Assembly: GCF_027460265.1 (NCBI RefSeq) | Contig: NZ_JAPZBC010000001.1 | Coordinates: 2,879,501 to 2,943,500 of the forward strand | Direction of reading: 5' to 3' | DNA length: 64,000 bases | Source: Streptomyces sp. WMMC940 | Lineage (GTDB): Bacteria > Actinomycetota > Actinomycetes > Streptomycetales > Streptomycetaceae | Shown here: one piece after another, positions 1 through 11,314 of the stretch | Layout of the letters: every line of letters begins with the position of its first letter | Position numbering within the stretch: position 1 is the stretch's first letter | Position numbers and translations under genes: made by a program | The notes under the pieces: model-generated | The model's database searches: none | What the model was told of the DNA's origin: nothing | Seen by the model: the letters and a program-made list of their open reading frames with translations, nothing else

Positions 1-1340
1 GCCGGGTGGTAGACCGTGTGAGCGACCTTGCGCGCGTACTCGCTCAGCTCCTCGTCGCCGGTGACCTCCGGCCCCGGGCAGACCTCCCGCTTCAGCCAGC
101 CGGCCAGCGGTTCGGACTTCGCGATCTCCCGGGCGATACGGATGCCGTCGACGAGGGTCCGCCCGTCGTAGTCGTCCTCGTCGGTGAAGTAGCGGAAGTC
201 CAGTGCGGGCTTGACCTCGGGGTCCGCGCTGGTCAGGTAGAGGCGGCCGCGGCTGCGCGGCTTGGGGATGTTGGGCGTCATCGACACGCCGTGCGCGGGT
301 CGTTCGTAGCCCAGCCGCTCCGGGTTGTCCGTGAACGGGATCTGGTAGAAGTGGAACATCAGGTCGGGGCCGCGTTCGTCGTCGTCGCGGCGCACGAACA
401 GACCGGCGTCCGAGTCCATCGCCGAGTTCTCCGGGATCGGCCCGTGGGTCTCCCAGACGATCACCGACTCGGGGTGGTCGAGCAGGTTCTCACCGACACC
501 CGGCAGGTCGTGGACCACGGGGATGCCGAGGGCCTCCAGATCGCCCTTGGGCCCGATGCCGGAGTGCATCAGCAGCCGCGGGGTGTCCACGGCCCCGGCG
601 CAGACGATCACCTCGTGCCGCGCCCGGACCAGCCGCTCCTCGCCGTCCCCGGTGCGGACGTGCACACCGCGGGCCCGGGTGCCGTCCAGCTCCAGCCGGT
701 AGGCCCAGGTCTCCAGCAGCAGGGTGAGGTTGGACCGTTCGTCCATCACCGGGTGGAGGTACGCCACCGACGCCGACGAACGCTTGTTGTTCTCGGGGTG
801 GTACGCGAGGTCGAAGAATCCGACGCCCTCGTGGAACGGCTTCTTGTTGAAGCCCTCGACGCGCGGTACGCCGAGCGCCGACTGGGCCGCCTCCACGAAG
901 TCCCGGGCGATGGCGTTGCGGTCGGCCTCGTCGACCGGGACGACGTTGTTGAGCAGCTTGCCGAAGTACGGGTCCATCGCGGCGGCGTCCCAGCCGTCGG
1001 CCCCCGCCTCGGCCCATTCGTCCCAGTCGGACGGCAGCGGCTTGAACGCGATCAGGGTGTTGTGCGAGGAGCAGCCGCCGAGCACCCGGGCGCGGCTGTG
1101 CCGGATGTGGGAGTTGCCGCGCGGCTGTTCGGTGGTGGGGTAGTCGTAGTCGAGTTCCCCGCCGAGGAGGCCCATCCAGCGGCGCAGGGTGAGGACGTCC
1201 TCGCGGTCCACGTCGCTCGGGCCGCCCTCGATGACGGCCACGGTGACATCCGGGTTCTCCGTCAGGCGGGAGGCGATCACCGATCCTGCGGTGCCGCCCC
1301 CGACGACGACGTAGTCGTACTCGTAGTCGTGCTCGGTCAT
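1..1340 (-). CDS. betA: GMC-family FAD oxidoreductase, choline dehydrogenase-like (3' end cut by window)
   Basis: About 446 residues are visible; the stop lies beyond the left edge. ATG at 1340 follows an AGGAG-like site. The N-terminus is a Rossmann FAD-binding motif (VVVGGGTAGS, residues about 11-20), followed by the GMC signature region GGCSSHN near residue 90 and a second GMC signature (GAVDTPRLLMHSGIGP) near residue 250. The C-terminal active-site His segment is outside the window. The gene starts 27 bases after the stop of the betaine-aldehyde-dehydrogenase-like gene, so the two probably form an operon oxidising choline to glycine betaine (osmoprotectant or catabolic). GMC enzymes vary widely in substrate; the choline assignment rests on the neighbour, and betA is therefore tentative. 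Confidence 0.75.
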   Translation of the reverse strand, partial: MTEHDYEYDYVVVGGGTAGSVIASRLTENPDVTVAVIEGGPSDVDREDVLTLRRWMGLLGGELDYDYPTTEQPRGNSHIRHSRARVLGGCSSHNTLIAFKPLPSDWDEWAEAGADGWDAAAMDPYFGKLLNNVVPVDEADRNAIARDFVEAAQSALGVPRVEGFNKKPFHEGVGFFDLAYHPENNKRSSASVAYLHPVMDERSNLTLLLETWAYRLELDGTRARGVHVRTGDGEERLVRARHEVIVCAGAVDTPRLLMHSGIGPKGDLEALGIPVVHDLPGVGENLLDHPESVIVWETHGPIPENSAMDSDAGLFVRRDDDERGPDLMFHFYQIPFTDNPERLGYERPAHGVSMTPNIPKPRSRGRLYLTSADPEVKPALDFRYFTDEDDYDGRTLVDGIRIAREIAKSEPLAGWLKREVCPGPEVTGDEELSEYARKVAHTVYHP

Positions 1341-1367
1341 GGTGGTGGTTGCTCCTGCTCCCCGTGA

Positions 1368-2849
1368 TCAGCCCGCGAACCAGCGCACGGGGCGCGGGGC
1401 GAGGTTCTGATAGATGTGCTTGGTCTCGCGGTACTCGGCGAGCCCGGCCGGGCCGAGCTCCCGGCCGATGCCGGACTTGCCGAATCCGCCCCACTCCGCC
1501 TGAGGCAGGTACGGGTGGAAGTCGTTGATCCAGACGGTGCCGTGGCGCAGCCGTGCGGCCACCCGCCGGGCCCGTCCGGCGTCGCCGCTCCAGACGCCTC
1601 CCGCGAGCCCGTACTCGGTGTCGTTGGCGAGCGCGACGGCCTCGTCCTCCGTACGGAAGGTCTCGACGGTGAGGACCGGGCCGAAGACCTCCTCGCGCAC
1701 GACGCGCATGGTGCGGTCGCACCGGTCGAGGACGGTCGGACGGTAGAAGTACCCGGGCCCGTCGGGGCGCTTGCCGCCGGCGCGCAGCACCGCCCCCTCG
1801 GCGAGTGCGGAGGCCACGTACTCCTCGGTCTTCGCCAGCTGCTGCGCGGAGACGAGCGGGCCGCACTCGACGCCGTCGTCCGTGCCCCGGCCGAGCCGGA
1901 TCAGTTCGGCGCGGCGGGCGAGTTCGACGACGAAGCGGTCGCGGAGGGACTCCTCGACGATGAGGCGGGAGCCGGCGGAGCAGACCTGGCCGCTGTGGAT
2001 GAACGCGGCGTTCAGTGCCTGGTCGACGGCGGTGTCGAAGCCCTCTTCGTCGGTGCAGGCGTCGGCGAACACCACATTGGGGTTCTTGCCGCCGAGCTCC
2101 AGGGCGACCTTCTTGACGCTGTCGGCGGCGGCCCGCATGACCTTGGTGCCGCTGGCGAGCCCGCCGGTGAAGGAGACGAGGTCGACGTCGGGGTGCTCCG
2201 CGAGGCGGGCGCCGACCGGGTCGCCGGGGCCGGTGACGAGGTTGGCGACGCCGTCCGGGAGCCCGGCCTCCGACAGGAGCCGGACCAGCGCGACGGTGCT
2301 CAGCGGGGTGATCTCGCTGGGCTTGACGACGAAGGTGTTGCCGGCGGCCAGGGCGGGCGCGATCTTCCAGCTCGCCTGCAGCAGCGGGTAGTTCCACGGC
2401 GTGATCAGACCGCACACACCGACCGGCTCGTGCACGACCACGCTGTGGACGTCCGGCGAGCCGGCGTCCACCACTCGACCGTTCTCGTTGACGACGAGAT
2501 CGGCGAAGTAGCGGAAGGCGTCGGCGACGCAGTCGACGTCGACGCGGCCTTCCTCCACGGTCTTTCCGGCGTCGCGGCTCTCCAGGCGCCCGAGTTCCTC
2601 GCGGTCCCGCTCCAGCAGCCCGGCGACCCGGCGCAGCAGTGCCGCCCGCTCGGCCACCGGCGTACGGGGCCACTCCCCCTCGTCGAACGCCTGGCGCGCG
2701 GCGGCGATCGCGGCGTCGGTGTCCTCGGCCCCGCCTTCCGCCACCACCGCGAAGGGCGTGGCGTCAGCGGGGTCGAGGATCTCGCGCGTGGCGCCGGAGA
2801 CGGCTTTGCGCCATTCTCCGGCCACGTGGATGGTCAGTTGTGCCGACAC
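1368..2849 (-). CDS. betB: Aldehyde dehydrogenase, betaine-aldehyde dehydrogenase-like
   Basis: 493 residues, the normal length for NAD(P)-dependent aldehyde dehydrogenases. The substrate-orienting PWNYP motif is at about 151-155, the general-base Glu251 lies in VALELGGKN, and the nucleophile Cys290 in HSGQVCSAG. The cofactor loop reads FTGGLASG rather than the usual FTGSxxTG, a mild oddity. Translation starts at GTG 2849 with a GGAAGG-like ribosome site about nine bases upstream. It is followed after 27 bases by a GMC oxidoreductase, the usual partner making the aldehyde, so oxidation of betaine aldehyde to glycine betaine is the likely role. Another amino-aldehyde is possible because this family is broad. 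Confidence 0.8.
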   Translation of the reverse strand: MSAQLTIHVAGEWRKAVSGATREILDPADATPFAVVAEGGAEDTDAAIAAARQAFDEGEWPRTPVAERAALLRRVAGLLERDREELGRLESRDAGKTVEEGRVDVDCVADAFRYFADLVVNENGRVVDAGSPDVHSVVVHEPVGVCGLITPWNYPLLQASWKIAPALAAGNTFVVKPSEITPLSTVALVRLLSEAGLPDGVANLVTGPGDPVGARLAEHPDVDLVSFTGGLASGTKVMRAAADSVKKVALELGGKNPNVVFADACTDEEGFDTAVDQALNAAFIHSGQVCSAGSRLIVEESLRDRFVVELARRAELIRLGRGTDDGVECGPLVSAQQLAKTEEYVASALAEGAVLRAGGKRPDGPGYFYRPTVLDRCDRTMRVVREEVFGPVLTVETFRTEDEAVALANDTEYGLAGGVWSGDAGRARRVAARLRHGTVWINDFHPYLPQAEWGGFGKSGIGRELGPAGLAEYRETKHIYQNLAPRPVRWFAG

Positions 2850-4685
<1,836 letters not shown>

Positions 4686-4745
4686 CTATCGGACCCGGGC
4701 CCCCCGGAACCCCCGGACCCTTGTGGTGCGGCTCACTGGAGCGGG

Positions 4746-5777
4746 CTACTGCTCCGCCGTGCAGCCCTCCGTGCCGGTCGTCAGCGTGGCGCACGCCTTC
4801 GCCTCGGACTCCGCGGCCACGGCGACCATCGGGGTGTAGGCGTCCTTGTCCGCGTTGACGAGTCCGTTCTCGCTTTCCGCGCCGGCGCTTATCCGCACCT
4901 GATCGCCCGGTGTGGCCTGGGTGATCCGCGCCCAGGCGGCCCCGCAGGTCCTGCTGTAGCGCACCTCGACGACGGCGGTGCCGACGGTCGCCCGGGAAGC
5001 CGTCGTGGCGAGCTGTCCGCCGCACCCCATGTTCTCGGGGTCCTGGCCCGTGCAGTCGGCGCCGACGCACTTCACGCCCGCGGGCAGCTCCGGCGCCTGC
5101 GTCGTCGGGGCCGCGGAGGGCGACTTGGCCACGTCGCCGCCCGGCTCGTCGCCGCCACCGCCGAGGTCGGTCAGCAGCACCGCTGCCACGATCACCAGCA
5201 GCGCACCGAGGAGCCCGGCCACGAAGACCGTCGTCCTGCGCCGTCCCTTCCCCCGGCCCGGACCGCCCGGCGAGGCGGGTGCGCCGGAGTAGGAGGGCCC
5301 CGACGGTTTCCCGGCCCGTCCCGATCCGCTGCCGGGCTGGGCGGGCACGTGAGGCCGGTCGCGCGGGCCGTCACCCGCCGGCGCGGCCGTGGTCAGTCCG
5401 CCGGCGCGGCCGTCCCGGGCCGCCGGCCCGTTCGGCCCGAACTCGCCCAGCGCGGCCCGCGCCTGGGATATCCGGATGGCCTCCATCGTCATGTCGTGGC
5501 GCATCTCGGCACGGCTCCAGGCGCGCTCGGCCAGCTCCCACATGGTCGTGAGGTGCACCGGATTGGTACCGGTCACCTCGGCGAGCGCGACGATCGCGCG
5601 CTTGGGTGCGAGCAGCCGTCCGTTGAGAAAGCGCTCCCACGACGTCTTGCTGTAACCGGTCCGGTCAGCGACCGCGGCGATGCTCAGCCCGCTGCGGTCG
5701 ACGAGCCTGCGCAGCTGGCTCGCGAACTCCCTCACCTGCGGATCGAGTTCTTCCGGTAGCGCCTTCCAACGAGGCAT
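4746..5777 (-). CDS. Helix-turn-helix membrane protein with C-terminal DUF2690 domain
   Basis: 343 residues from ATG 5777, chosen because GGGGGAGG lies just upstream and the N-terminus (MPRWKALPEELDP) is typical; an upstream in-frame ATG at 5840 is less likely. Residues about 15-70 form an XRE-type helix-turn-helix. A basic, Gly/Pro-rich linker precedes one transmembrane helix (VFVAGLLGALLVIVAAVLL). The C-terminal part is extracytoplasmic, with paired cysteines (CVGADC, CGGQ, TCGA) matching DUF2690. This architecture, a cytoplasmic DNA-binding domain tethered to an external Cys-containing domain, is common in Streptomyces, but the ligand and targets are unknown. It is a single gene. Confidence 0.8.
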   Translation of the reverse strand: MPRWKALPEELDPQVREFASQLRRLVDRSGLSIAAVADRTGYSKTSWERFLNGRLLAPKRAIVALAEVTGTNPVHLTTMWELAERAWSRAEMRHDMTMEAIRISQARAALGEFGPNGPAARDGRAGGLTTAAPAGDGPRDRPHVPAQPGSGSGRAGKPSGPSYSGAPASPGGPGRGKGRRRTTVFVAGLLGALLVIVAAVLLTDLGGGGDEPGGDVAKSPSAAPTTQAPELPAGVKCVGADCTGQDPENMGCGGQLATTASRATVGTAVVEVRYSRTCGAAWARITQATPGDQVRISAGAESENGLVNADKDAYTPMVAVAAESEAKACATLTTGTEGCTAEQ

Positions 5778-6157
5778 TGCCTCCCCCTTGTCCCCCGAGT
5801 ACGTGCCTGATGTGCCCCGCGCCGTGGTGCCCCCCGCCACGCCCCGGGTCCGCGTCGTGCGGACTGTCCGGAGGGACGCGCGAAGCCAGGATGACAGTTC
5901 CTGGCGCCGGGGCGCACGGGGGCATTCGGGACGATGCCGTACCCCGCGTCCGCCGCCGTTCCGAAAGCCGGCCTCAGTCTCGCATCCGTTGCCCGACGAT
6001 CACACCATGGCGGAACGGTCACTTCCGTGCCACAGGCTCCCGCCGTCCCTTGTGGACCGTTTGGCGCGTGCATGACCCTGGATCACGCGACGGCGCCCGT
6101 CCTCCTCGGGGGAGGGGACGGCCGCCCTCGCCCACCGGGCCGGGCGGACGGGGCCCG
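5778..6157. other. Intergenic region upstream of the HTH/DUF2690 gene
   Basis: No gene supported. It holds the HTH-gene promoter. An imperfect GC hairpin at about 6098-6122 (CCGTCC ... GGACGG with a TCC/GGA inner pair), just past the DUF3017 stop, is a plausible terminator of the folD-DUF3017 unit. Confidence 0.4.
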
Positions 6158-6991
6158 CTATCGCACGGTGAAACGGACCGCTTCCTCCAGGAACGGGATC
6201 TCCAGCCACGGCTGCGGCTGGACCATCAGGGCGAGCAGCACGATGACGGTGCCGAGCAGCCCGTACGTGACCATGTCGGTGAAGCGCGAGCGCACCGCCA
6301 GCATGCCCACGGACGGCAGCACCCGGCGCAGCACCGTGCCGGTCAGCAGCGCGACTCCGACGAGCATCGTGCCGACCCTGAACGCCTGCTCGAACGGGTC
6401 CGCGCCGACGATCAGCAGACCGAGCGCCGCGAGCCCGAGGACCGTCAGCAGCGGCCACTGGCGCGCGGGCGCCGGGGCGTCACCGGGGGCGGCGCGTCCG
6501 CCCCCTTCCGGACGCGCGGTGTCCCGGGTGACGGCGGGCGGGCGACGCGACCTGCTCGTGGCCCGCTCTCCCGCACCGGCCGGGTCTCCCGCCGGCTCCC
6601 GGCGGGTGTCGTTCGACGGTCCTTCCCCGGCGGCAGCCGCCCCGCCGGCGATCGCCGTGGGGTCCGCGCGGTCGGCGCCGCTCGCCGAGCCGTTCGCAGA
6701 ACGGTTCGACGCCACGCGGTCCGCGGCAGGGGCGGCGCCGTCCGGTGCACCGCGGTCGCGCCGGACGGCGCCCTCGCCGTTCAGCGGTACGGGCTCGTCC
6801 GACGCCTCGGGCCGGGTGGCGTTCGGGCCGGATGCCGACTGGTCCGTGCGCTCGGCGCCGTTCGCCGGCGGGGCCGTACCGGGCCTGCCCGGGGCAGGCG
6901 CCGGCTCGTCCCGCGGGCCGCGGGACGAGCCGTTCGCGCGGGCCGGCCGGCGGCCCGCCACGGGGTCCGCGTGGTTGTCCGGGGTGCCCAT
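6158..6991 (-). CDS. DUF3017 family membrane protein
   Basis: 277 residues from ATG 6991. The first ~170 residues are low-complexity, rich in Ala, Gly, Pro, Arg and Asp with no hydrophobic stretch. The C-terminal ~100 residues hold three hydrophobic helices (LLTVLGLAALGLLIVG, VGTMLVGVALLTGTVL, MVTYGLLGTVIVLLALMV), matching DUF3017. The gene starts 5 bases after the folD stop, an arrangement I recall as conserved in Streptomyces, so it is probably co-transcribed with folD. Function unknown. The long disordered N-terminus is larger than in most homologues I remember. Confidence 0.8.
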   Translation of the reverse strand: MGTPDNHADPVAGRRPARANGSSRGPRDEPAPAPGRPGTAPPANGAERTDQSASGPNATRPEASDEPVPLNGEGAVRRDRGAPDGAAPAADRVASNRSANGSASGADRADPTAIAGGAAAAGEGPSNDTRREPAGDPAGAGERATSRSRRPPAVTRDTARPEGGGRAAPGDAPAPARQWPLLTVLGLAALGLLIVGADPFEQAFRVGTMLVGVALLTGTVLRRVLPSVGMLAVRSRFTDMVTYGLLGTVIVLLALMVQPQPWLEIPFLEEAVRFTVR

Positions 6992-6996
6992 GGGTC

Positions 6997-7854
6997 TCAG
7001 ACCGCGGCTGCGAGCTCGGCCGCCTCGACGACGTTGACGAGGAGCATGGCGCGGGTCATCGGGCCGACACCGCCCGGGTTCGGCGAGAGCCAGCCGGCGA
7101 CCTGCGCCACGTCCGGGTGGACGTCGCCGACGATCTTCCCGTTGCCGTCGCGGCTGACGCCGACGTCCAGCACGGCGGCGCCCGGCTTGACGTCCTCGGG
7201 ACGGACCAGGTGGGCCGAGCCCGCGGCGGCCACGATGATGTCGGCCTGGCGCAGGTGCGAGGAGAGGTCCCGCGTACCGGTGTGGCACTGGGTGACCGTG
7301 GAGTTCTCGGAGCGGCGTGTCAGCATCAGCGGAAGGGAACGTCCGATGGTGGTGCCCCGGCCCACGACGACGACGTGTGCGCCCTTCAGCTCCACCCCGT
7401 ACCGGCGCAGCAGCCGGATCACGCCGTTCGGCGTGCACGGCAGCGGGGCGGGCTCGTTCAGCACCAGACGGCCCAGGTTCATCGGGTGCAGGCCGTCCGC
7501 GTCCTTCGACGGGTCGATCAGCTCCAGCACCCGGTTCTCGTCGATGCCCTTCGGGAGGGGCAGCTGCACGATGTAACCGGTGCACTCCGGGTTCTCGTTC
7601 AGCTCGCGGACGGCCGCCTCGATCTCCTCCTGCGTGGCGGTCTCCGGCAGTTCGCGCTGGATGGAGGCGATGCCCACCTCCGCACAGTCGCGGTGTTTGC
7701 CGGCCACGTACTTCCGGCTGCCGACGTCGTCACCGACCAGGACGGTCCCGAGGCCGGGCGTGGACCCCTTGGCCTTGAGCGCCGCCACGCGGGCGGCCAG
7801 TTCGGACTTGATCTCGGCCGCGGTGGCCTTGCCATCGAGAATCTGGGCGGTCAT
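6997..7854 (-). CDS. folD: Bifunctional methylenetetrahydrofolate dehydrogenase/cyclohydrolase
   Basis: 285 residues, normal FolD length. It interconverts 5,10-methylene-THF, methenyl-THF and 10-formyl-THF, feeding the formyl donor used by PurN and PurH encoded nearby. The catalytic Tyr/Lys pair is in [11 protein letters not shown] (residues about 45-55), the substrate loop is PLPKGID, the NADP-binding turn is [11 protein letters not shown] (about 165-175), and the C-terminal signature is [16 protein letters not shown] 7854 is chosen because homologues begin MTAQILDG; the longer open frame upstream has no family similarity. It is transcribed divergently from the membrane protein at 8193. Confidence 0.95.
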   Translation of the reverse strand: MTAQILDGKATAAEIKSELAARVAALKAKGSTPGLGTVLVGDDVGSRKYVAGKHRDCAEVGIASIQRELPETATQEEIEAAVRELNENPECTGYIVQLPLPKGIDENRVLELIDPSKDADGLHPMNLGRLVLNEPAPLPCTPNGVIRLLRRYGVELKGAHVVVVGRGTTIGRSLPLMLTRRSENSTVTQCHTGTRDLSSHLRQADIIVAAAGSAHLVRPEDVKPGAAVLDVGVSRDGNGKIVGDVHPDVAQVAGWLSPNPGGVGPMTRAMLLVNVVEAAELAAAV

Positions 7855-8192
7855 ACCCCCATCCTCGCGGATGACCCCGCCCCGGTTCCAATCAGGTTCG
7901 GCTCGGGCCGCCGCGCACCGCCGCCCCCGCCCCGCCGTCCCCGCTCCGGAGCAGTTCGCAGCGGCCATCCCCGGAATCCTCCCGGCAGGCCGCCGCACGG
8001 TTCGCCGAGCGGTGGACGAGGTTGCACTTGCACAACACATCGGCATATCGACTGGACAAAAAGTCGGCGGTAATACGACGATGAGCCGCGCAGTGTCGCG
8101 GGCAGTGTCGGGGGGCAGCCGCTTAGTCACATGTGAAGTTCCTCCGTCAGGACCGCGTCGTCCCCGCAGAACCCCGACGGAGGAAACCCGCC
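7855..8192. promoter_or_regulatory. Divergent control region, folD and 8193 membrane protein
   Basis: No gene seen. The 8030-8140 part is less GC-rich and should carry both promoters. It contains two copies of GCAGTGTCG (8092-8100 and 8103-8111) and a perfect 10-bp palindrome TCACATGTGA (8127-8136) just upstream of the plus-strand gene; either could be an operator. Confidence 0.4.
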
Positions 8193-8774
8193 ATGAGCTT
8201 CGGCGACCCGAACAACCCGTACGGCCAGCAGCAGGGCCAGCCGGGCTACGGCTACCCGCAGGGCCAGCAGCAGCCGCCCCAGCCCGGTTACGGCTACCCC
8301 CAGGCCCCGCCCGTCCAGCCTTACGGTGGCGGTTATCCCGGCGCCCCCATGTCCATGCCCGGCCTGATGCAGACCGCCCGCGTCCTGCTCTTCATCGTGG
8401 GCGGCCTGCAGCTCCTCTTCGCCGTCATCGCCGCGGTCTTCGTCGCCGCCGCACAGGACTCGGCCAACGCCGTCGGCGTCGGCGAGGAGACCGGCATGCT
8501 GGCCGGCCTCGGCTTCTTCCTCGTCTTCATCCTGCTGGCCTTCGCCGTCTGGGCGATCGTCCTGGGCGCCAAGTTCTCCAAGGGCGGCAACGGCGTGCGG
8601 GTGACGACCATCGTCTACGCCTCCCTGTTCATCCTGGGCAGCCTCACCAATTTCGGCGGCGGGACGGCGAGCTCCGCGGTCGGCGGCGTCATCGGTCTGG
8701 CCATCGGCGGCATCATCCTCGCCGCCATGGTCAACAGCGGCGCCTCCGCGTGGTTCAACCGCCCGCGCTACTGA
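8193..8774 (+). CDS. Small four-helix membrane protein with Gln/Pro/Gly/Tyr-rich N-terminus
   Basis: 193 residues from ATG 8193, preceded by GGAGGAAA at 8179-8186. The first ~50 residues are a repeat-rich cytoplasmic tail (YGYPQ-type units). Four hydrophobic helices follow (residues about 57-80, 100-125, 140-155 and 165-185). Such tails are common in actinomycete membrane proteins. No enzymatic motif is visible. It is monocistronic, ending at a strong bidirectional hairpin shared with purH. Confidence 0.8.
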   Translation: MSFGDPNNPYGQQQGQPGYGYPQGQQQPPQPGYGYPQAPPVQPYGGGYPGAPMSMPGLMQTARVLLFIVGGLQLLFAVIAAVFVAAAQDSANAVGVGEETGMLAGLGFFLVFILLAFAVWAIVLGAKFSKGGNGVRVTTIVYASLFILGSLTNFGGGTASSAVGGVIGLAIGGIILAAMVNSGASAWFNRPRY

Positions 8775-8832
8775 TCCCCCTCCGGCACGGGGGACCGAAC
8801 CGGTCCGTCCCGGGCGCCCGGGCCGCCTGCAC

Positions 8833-8874
8833 GAAGGCCGTAACCCCCGCCGGTGAGCGGGCGTTACGGCCTTC
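8833..8874. terminator. Bidirectional terminator between the 8193 gene and purH
   Basis: Exact 12-base arms GAAGGCCGTAAC (8833-8844) and GTTACGGCCTTC (8863-8874), with further partial pairing of CCCGC/GCGGG inside the loop, lie between two convergent genes. Confidence 0.8.
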
Positions 8875-8915
8875 GGCCTGTCATGTCTATGGCAGGCGAG
8901 ACGGCTGTGCCGCCG

Positions 8916-10484
8916 TCAGTGGAAGAAGTGACGCGTGCCCGTGAAGTACATCGTCACGCCGGCCTTGCGCGCCGCCTCGACGACCTGCTCGTCACGGACC
9001 GAACCGCCCGGCTGGACCACGGCCTTGACGCCGGCACCGGTCAGGATCTCCAGCCCGTCGGGGAAGGGGAAGAACGCGTCGGAGGCGGCGTAGGACCCGG
9101 CCGCCCGCTCCGCGCCCGCACGCTCGACGGCGAGCTTCGCGGAGTCGACCCGGTTGACCTGGCCCATGCCGACACCCACGCTCGCACCGTCCTTGGCGAG
9201 GAGGATCGCGTTGGACTTCACCGCGCGGCAGGCCCGCCAGGCGAAGGCGAGTTCGGCGAGCTCCTCCGCGGACAGTGCCTCACCCGTGGCCAGGGTCCAG
9301 CCGGCCGGGTCGTCGCCCTCGGCCTGGAGCCGGTCGGTGACCTGGAGCAGCGCGCCCCCGTCGATCGGCTTGACCTCCACCGGCGCTGACGGGGCGTCGG
9401 GACAGCGCAGCACGCGGATGTTCTTCTTGCGCGCCAGCACCTCGACGGCGCCGTCCTCGTAGTCCGGGGCCACGATGACCTCGGTGAAGATCTCGGCGAC
9501 CTGCTCGGCCATCGCCACCGACACCGGGCGGTTGACCGCGATCACCCCGCCGAACGCGGACAGCGGGTCGCAGGCGTGGGCCTTGCGGTGGGCCTCGGCG
9601 ACGTCCGCGCCGATCGCGATGCCGCACGGGTTGGCGTGCTTGATGATGGCCACGCACGGCTCGGCGTGGTCGTACGCGGCACGGCGGGCGGCCTCCGTGT
9701 CCGTGTAGTTGTTGAACGACATCTCCTTGCCGTGCAGTTGCTCGGCCTGGGCGAGCCCGCCGCCCTCCTCGGTGACGTACAGCGCGGCGTTCTGGTGCGG
9801 GTTCTCGCCGTAGCGCAGGACGTTGGATCGGCGGTACGTGGCGCCGAGGAAGTCGGGGAACGCAACCGCGTCGGAGCCGCCGCCGGCCGGGGCGTACGAC
9901 GAGGCGAACCAGGACGCGACGGCCACGTCGTAGGCGGCCGTGTGCTGGAACGCCTCGGCGGCCAGGCGCTTGCGCGCGGCGAGGTCGAAGCCGCCCGAGG
10001 TGGCCGCGGTGAGCACGTCGGCGTAGCGCGCCGGGCTGGTGACGACGGCGACCGAGGGGTGGTTCTTGGCGGCGGCGCGGACCATCGACGGACCGCCGAT
10101 GTCGATCTGTTCGACGCACTCGTCGGGGCTCGCTCCCGAGGCGACGGTCTCGCGGAACGGGTACAGGTTGACGACCACCAGGTCGAACGGCTCCACGCCG
10201 AGCTCCGCGAGCTGCTCGCGGTGCGCGTCGAGGCGGAGGTCGGCGAGGATTCCGGCGTGCACGCGGGGGTGCAGCGTCTTGACGCGGCCGTCCAGGCACT
10301 CGGGGAAGCCGGTCAGTTCCTCGACCTTGGTCACCGGGACGCCGGCCGCGGCGATCCTCCCCGCGGTGGAACCGGTGGAGACGAGCTCGACGCCGGCCTC
10401 GTGGAGCCCCCGGGCGAGCTCCTCCAGCCCCGTCTTGTCGTAGACACTGATCAACGCGCGACGGATGGGCTTATTCACCGACAT
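8916..10484 (-). CDS. purH: Bifunctional AICAR formyltransferase/IMP cyclohydrolase
   Basis: 522 residues; the last two steps of de novo IMP synthesis. The N-terminal MGS-like cyclohydrolase domain (about 1-145) has [12 protein letters not shown] and IDIGGPSM. The AICAR transformylase domain follows, with RYGENPHQ, the catalytic IIKHANPCG motif (Lys-His) and the C-terminal [14 protein letters not shown] 10484 matches the family start ([19 protein letters not shown]). It overlaps the 3' end of purN by 14 bases, implying translational coupling of purN and purH. GMP synthase, which uses downstream product, is also in this window at 53268. Confidence 0.96.
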   Translation of the reverse strand: MSVNKPIRRALISVYDKTGLEELARGLHEAGVELVSTGSTAGRIAAAGVPVTKVEELTGFPECLDGRVKTLHPRVHAGILADLRLDAHREQLAELGVEPFDLVVVNLYPFRETVASGASPDECVEQIDIGGPSMVRAAAKNHPSVAVVTSPARYADVLTAATSGGFDLAARKRLAAEAFQHTAAYDVAVASWFASSYAPAGGGSDAVAFPDFLGATYRRSNVLRYGENPHQNAALYVTEEGGGLAQAEQLHGKEMSFNNYTDTEAARRAAYDHAEPCVAIIKHANPCGIAIGADVAEAHRKAHACDPLSAFGGVIAVNRPVSVAMAEQVAEIFTEVIVAPDYEDGAVEVLARKKNIRVLRCPDAPSAPVEVKPIDGGALLQVTDRLQAEGDDPAGWTLATGEALSAEELAELAFAWRACRAVKSNAILLAKDGASVGVGMGQVNRVDSAKLAVERAGAERAAGSYAASDAFFPFPDGLEILTGAGVKAVVQPGGSVRDEQVVEAARKAGVTMYFTGTRHFFH

Positions 10485-11088
10485 GAACCTTTCGTCCCTC
10501 AATGCGGTAGCCGTTACGGGCCAGACGCCCCACGACCTCGACGAGCAGCTGGCGCTCGACTTCCTTGATGCGCTCGTGCAGAGCGGCTTCGTCGTCCTCG
10601 TTGCGGACCTCGACCACGCCCTGGGCGATGATCGGTCCCGTGTCGACACCGTCGTCGACGAAGTGGACGGTGCACCCGGTGACCTTCACCCCGTAGGCGA
10701 GCGCGTCGCGCACACCGTGGGCACCGGGAAAGCTGGGCAGCAGAGCGGGGTGCGTGTTCACGAACCGGCCCCCGAACCGGGCGAGGAAGTCCTTGCCGAC
10801 GATCTTCATAAAGCCGGCCGAGACGACGAGATCGGGCTCGTACGCGGCCGTGGCCCCGGTCAGCGCGCGGTCCCACTCCTCCCGGGTCGCATGGTCCTTG
10901 ACCTTGCACACGAACGTGGGAATCCCGGCCGCGCGGGCCCGCTCGAGGCCGGCGATGCCGTCCCGGTCCGCACCCACGGCGACGATCCGGGCGCCGAAGC
11001 CCTCGGGATCGTCGCCGATGGCGTCGAGCAGCGCCTGGAAGTTGGTGCCGGATCCGGAGACCAGGACGACGAGGCGGGCGGCAGCCAC
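10471..11088 (-). CDS. purN: Phosphoribosylglycinamide formyltransferase
   Basis: 205 residues; transfers formyl from 10-formyl-THF to GAR. Seen motifs: [17 protein letters not shown] near the N-terminus (phosphate binding), the catalytic Asn-His in [12 protein letters not shown], and Asp in [11 protein letters not shown]. The start is GTG 11088, because similarity begins there and no other start is near; the ribosome site (AAAGAG) is weak. It is the first gene of the purN-purH operon; stop TAA 10471 lies inside purH. Confidence 0.95.
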   Translation of the reverse strand: MAAARLVVLVSGSGTNFQALLDAIGDDPEGFGARIVAVGADRDGIAGLERARAAGIPTFVCKVKDHATREEWDRALTGATAAYEPDLVVSAGFMKIVGKDFLARFGGRFVNTHPALLPSFPGAHGVRDALAYGVKVTGCTVHFVDDGVDTGPIIAQGVVEVRNEDDEAALHERIKEVERQLLVEVVGRLARNGYRIEGRKVHVGE

Positions 11089-11116
11089 AAGGGACTCTTT
11101 TCGCGTTGCGGTTCGT

Positions 11117-11136
11117 ATTTGTATGGTCGTACGAAT
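11117..11136. promoter_or_regulatory. Imperfect palindrome in the purN upstream region
   Basis: ATTTGTA (11117-11123) and TACGAAT (11130-11136) match in 6 of 7 positions around a 6-base spacer. The sequence is AT-rich compared with its surroundings and lies about 30-50 bases before the purN start, so it is a promoter and/or operator candidate. Confidence 0.35.
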
Positions 11137-11314
11137 GAAACGAGTCCGGCGATGGGGGAACTCTACGAAGCCGTCGACCGTCAGCAACGATACCGGCACA
11201 CCGAGCGGCCCCCGCGGGACGGGGGCTGGGCCGGGAGGTAGCGTCTGGGGGCAGGGCCCGTCCCAGACGGAGTACCCGCGTACCGAGGTACAAGAGGGGA
11301 AGACGTTCACCACC

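Noticed and set aside
490..2673. 727-residue open frame antisense/out of frame to betB and the GMC gene
   Set aside because: Arg/Gly/Pro-rich shadow spanning two recognised genes, a normal by-product of high GC.
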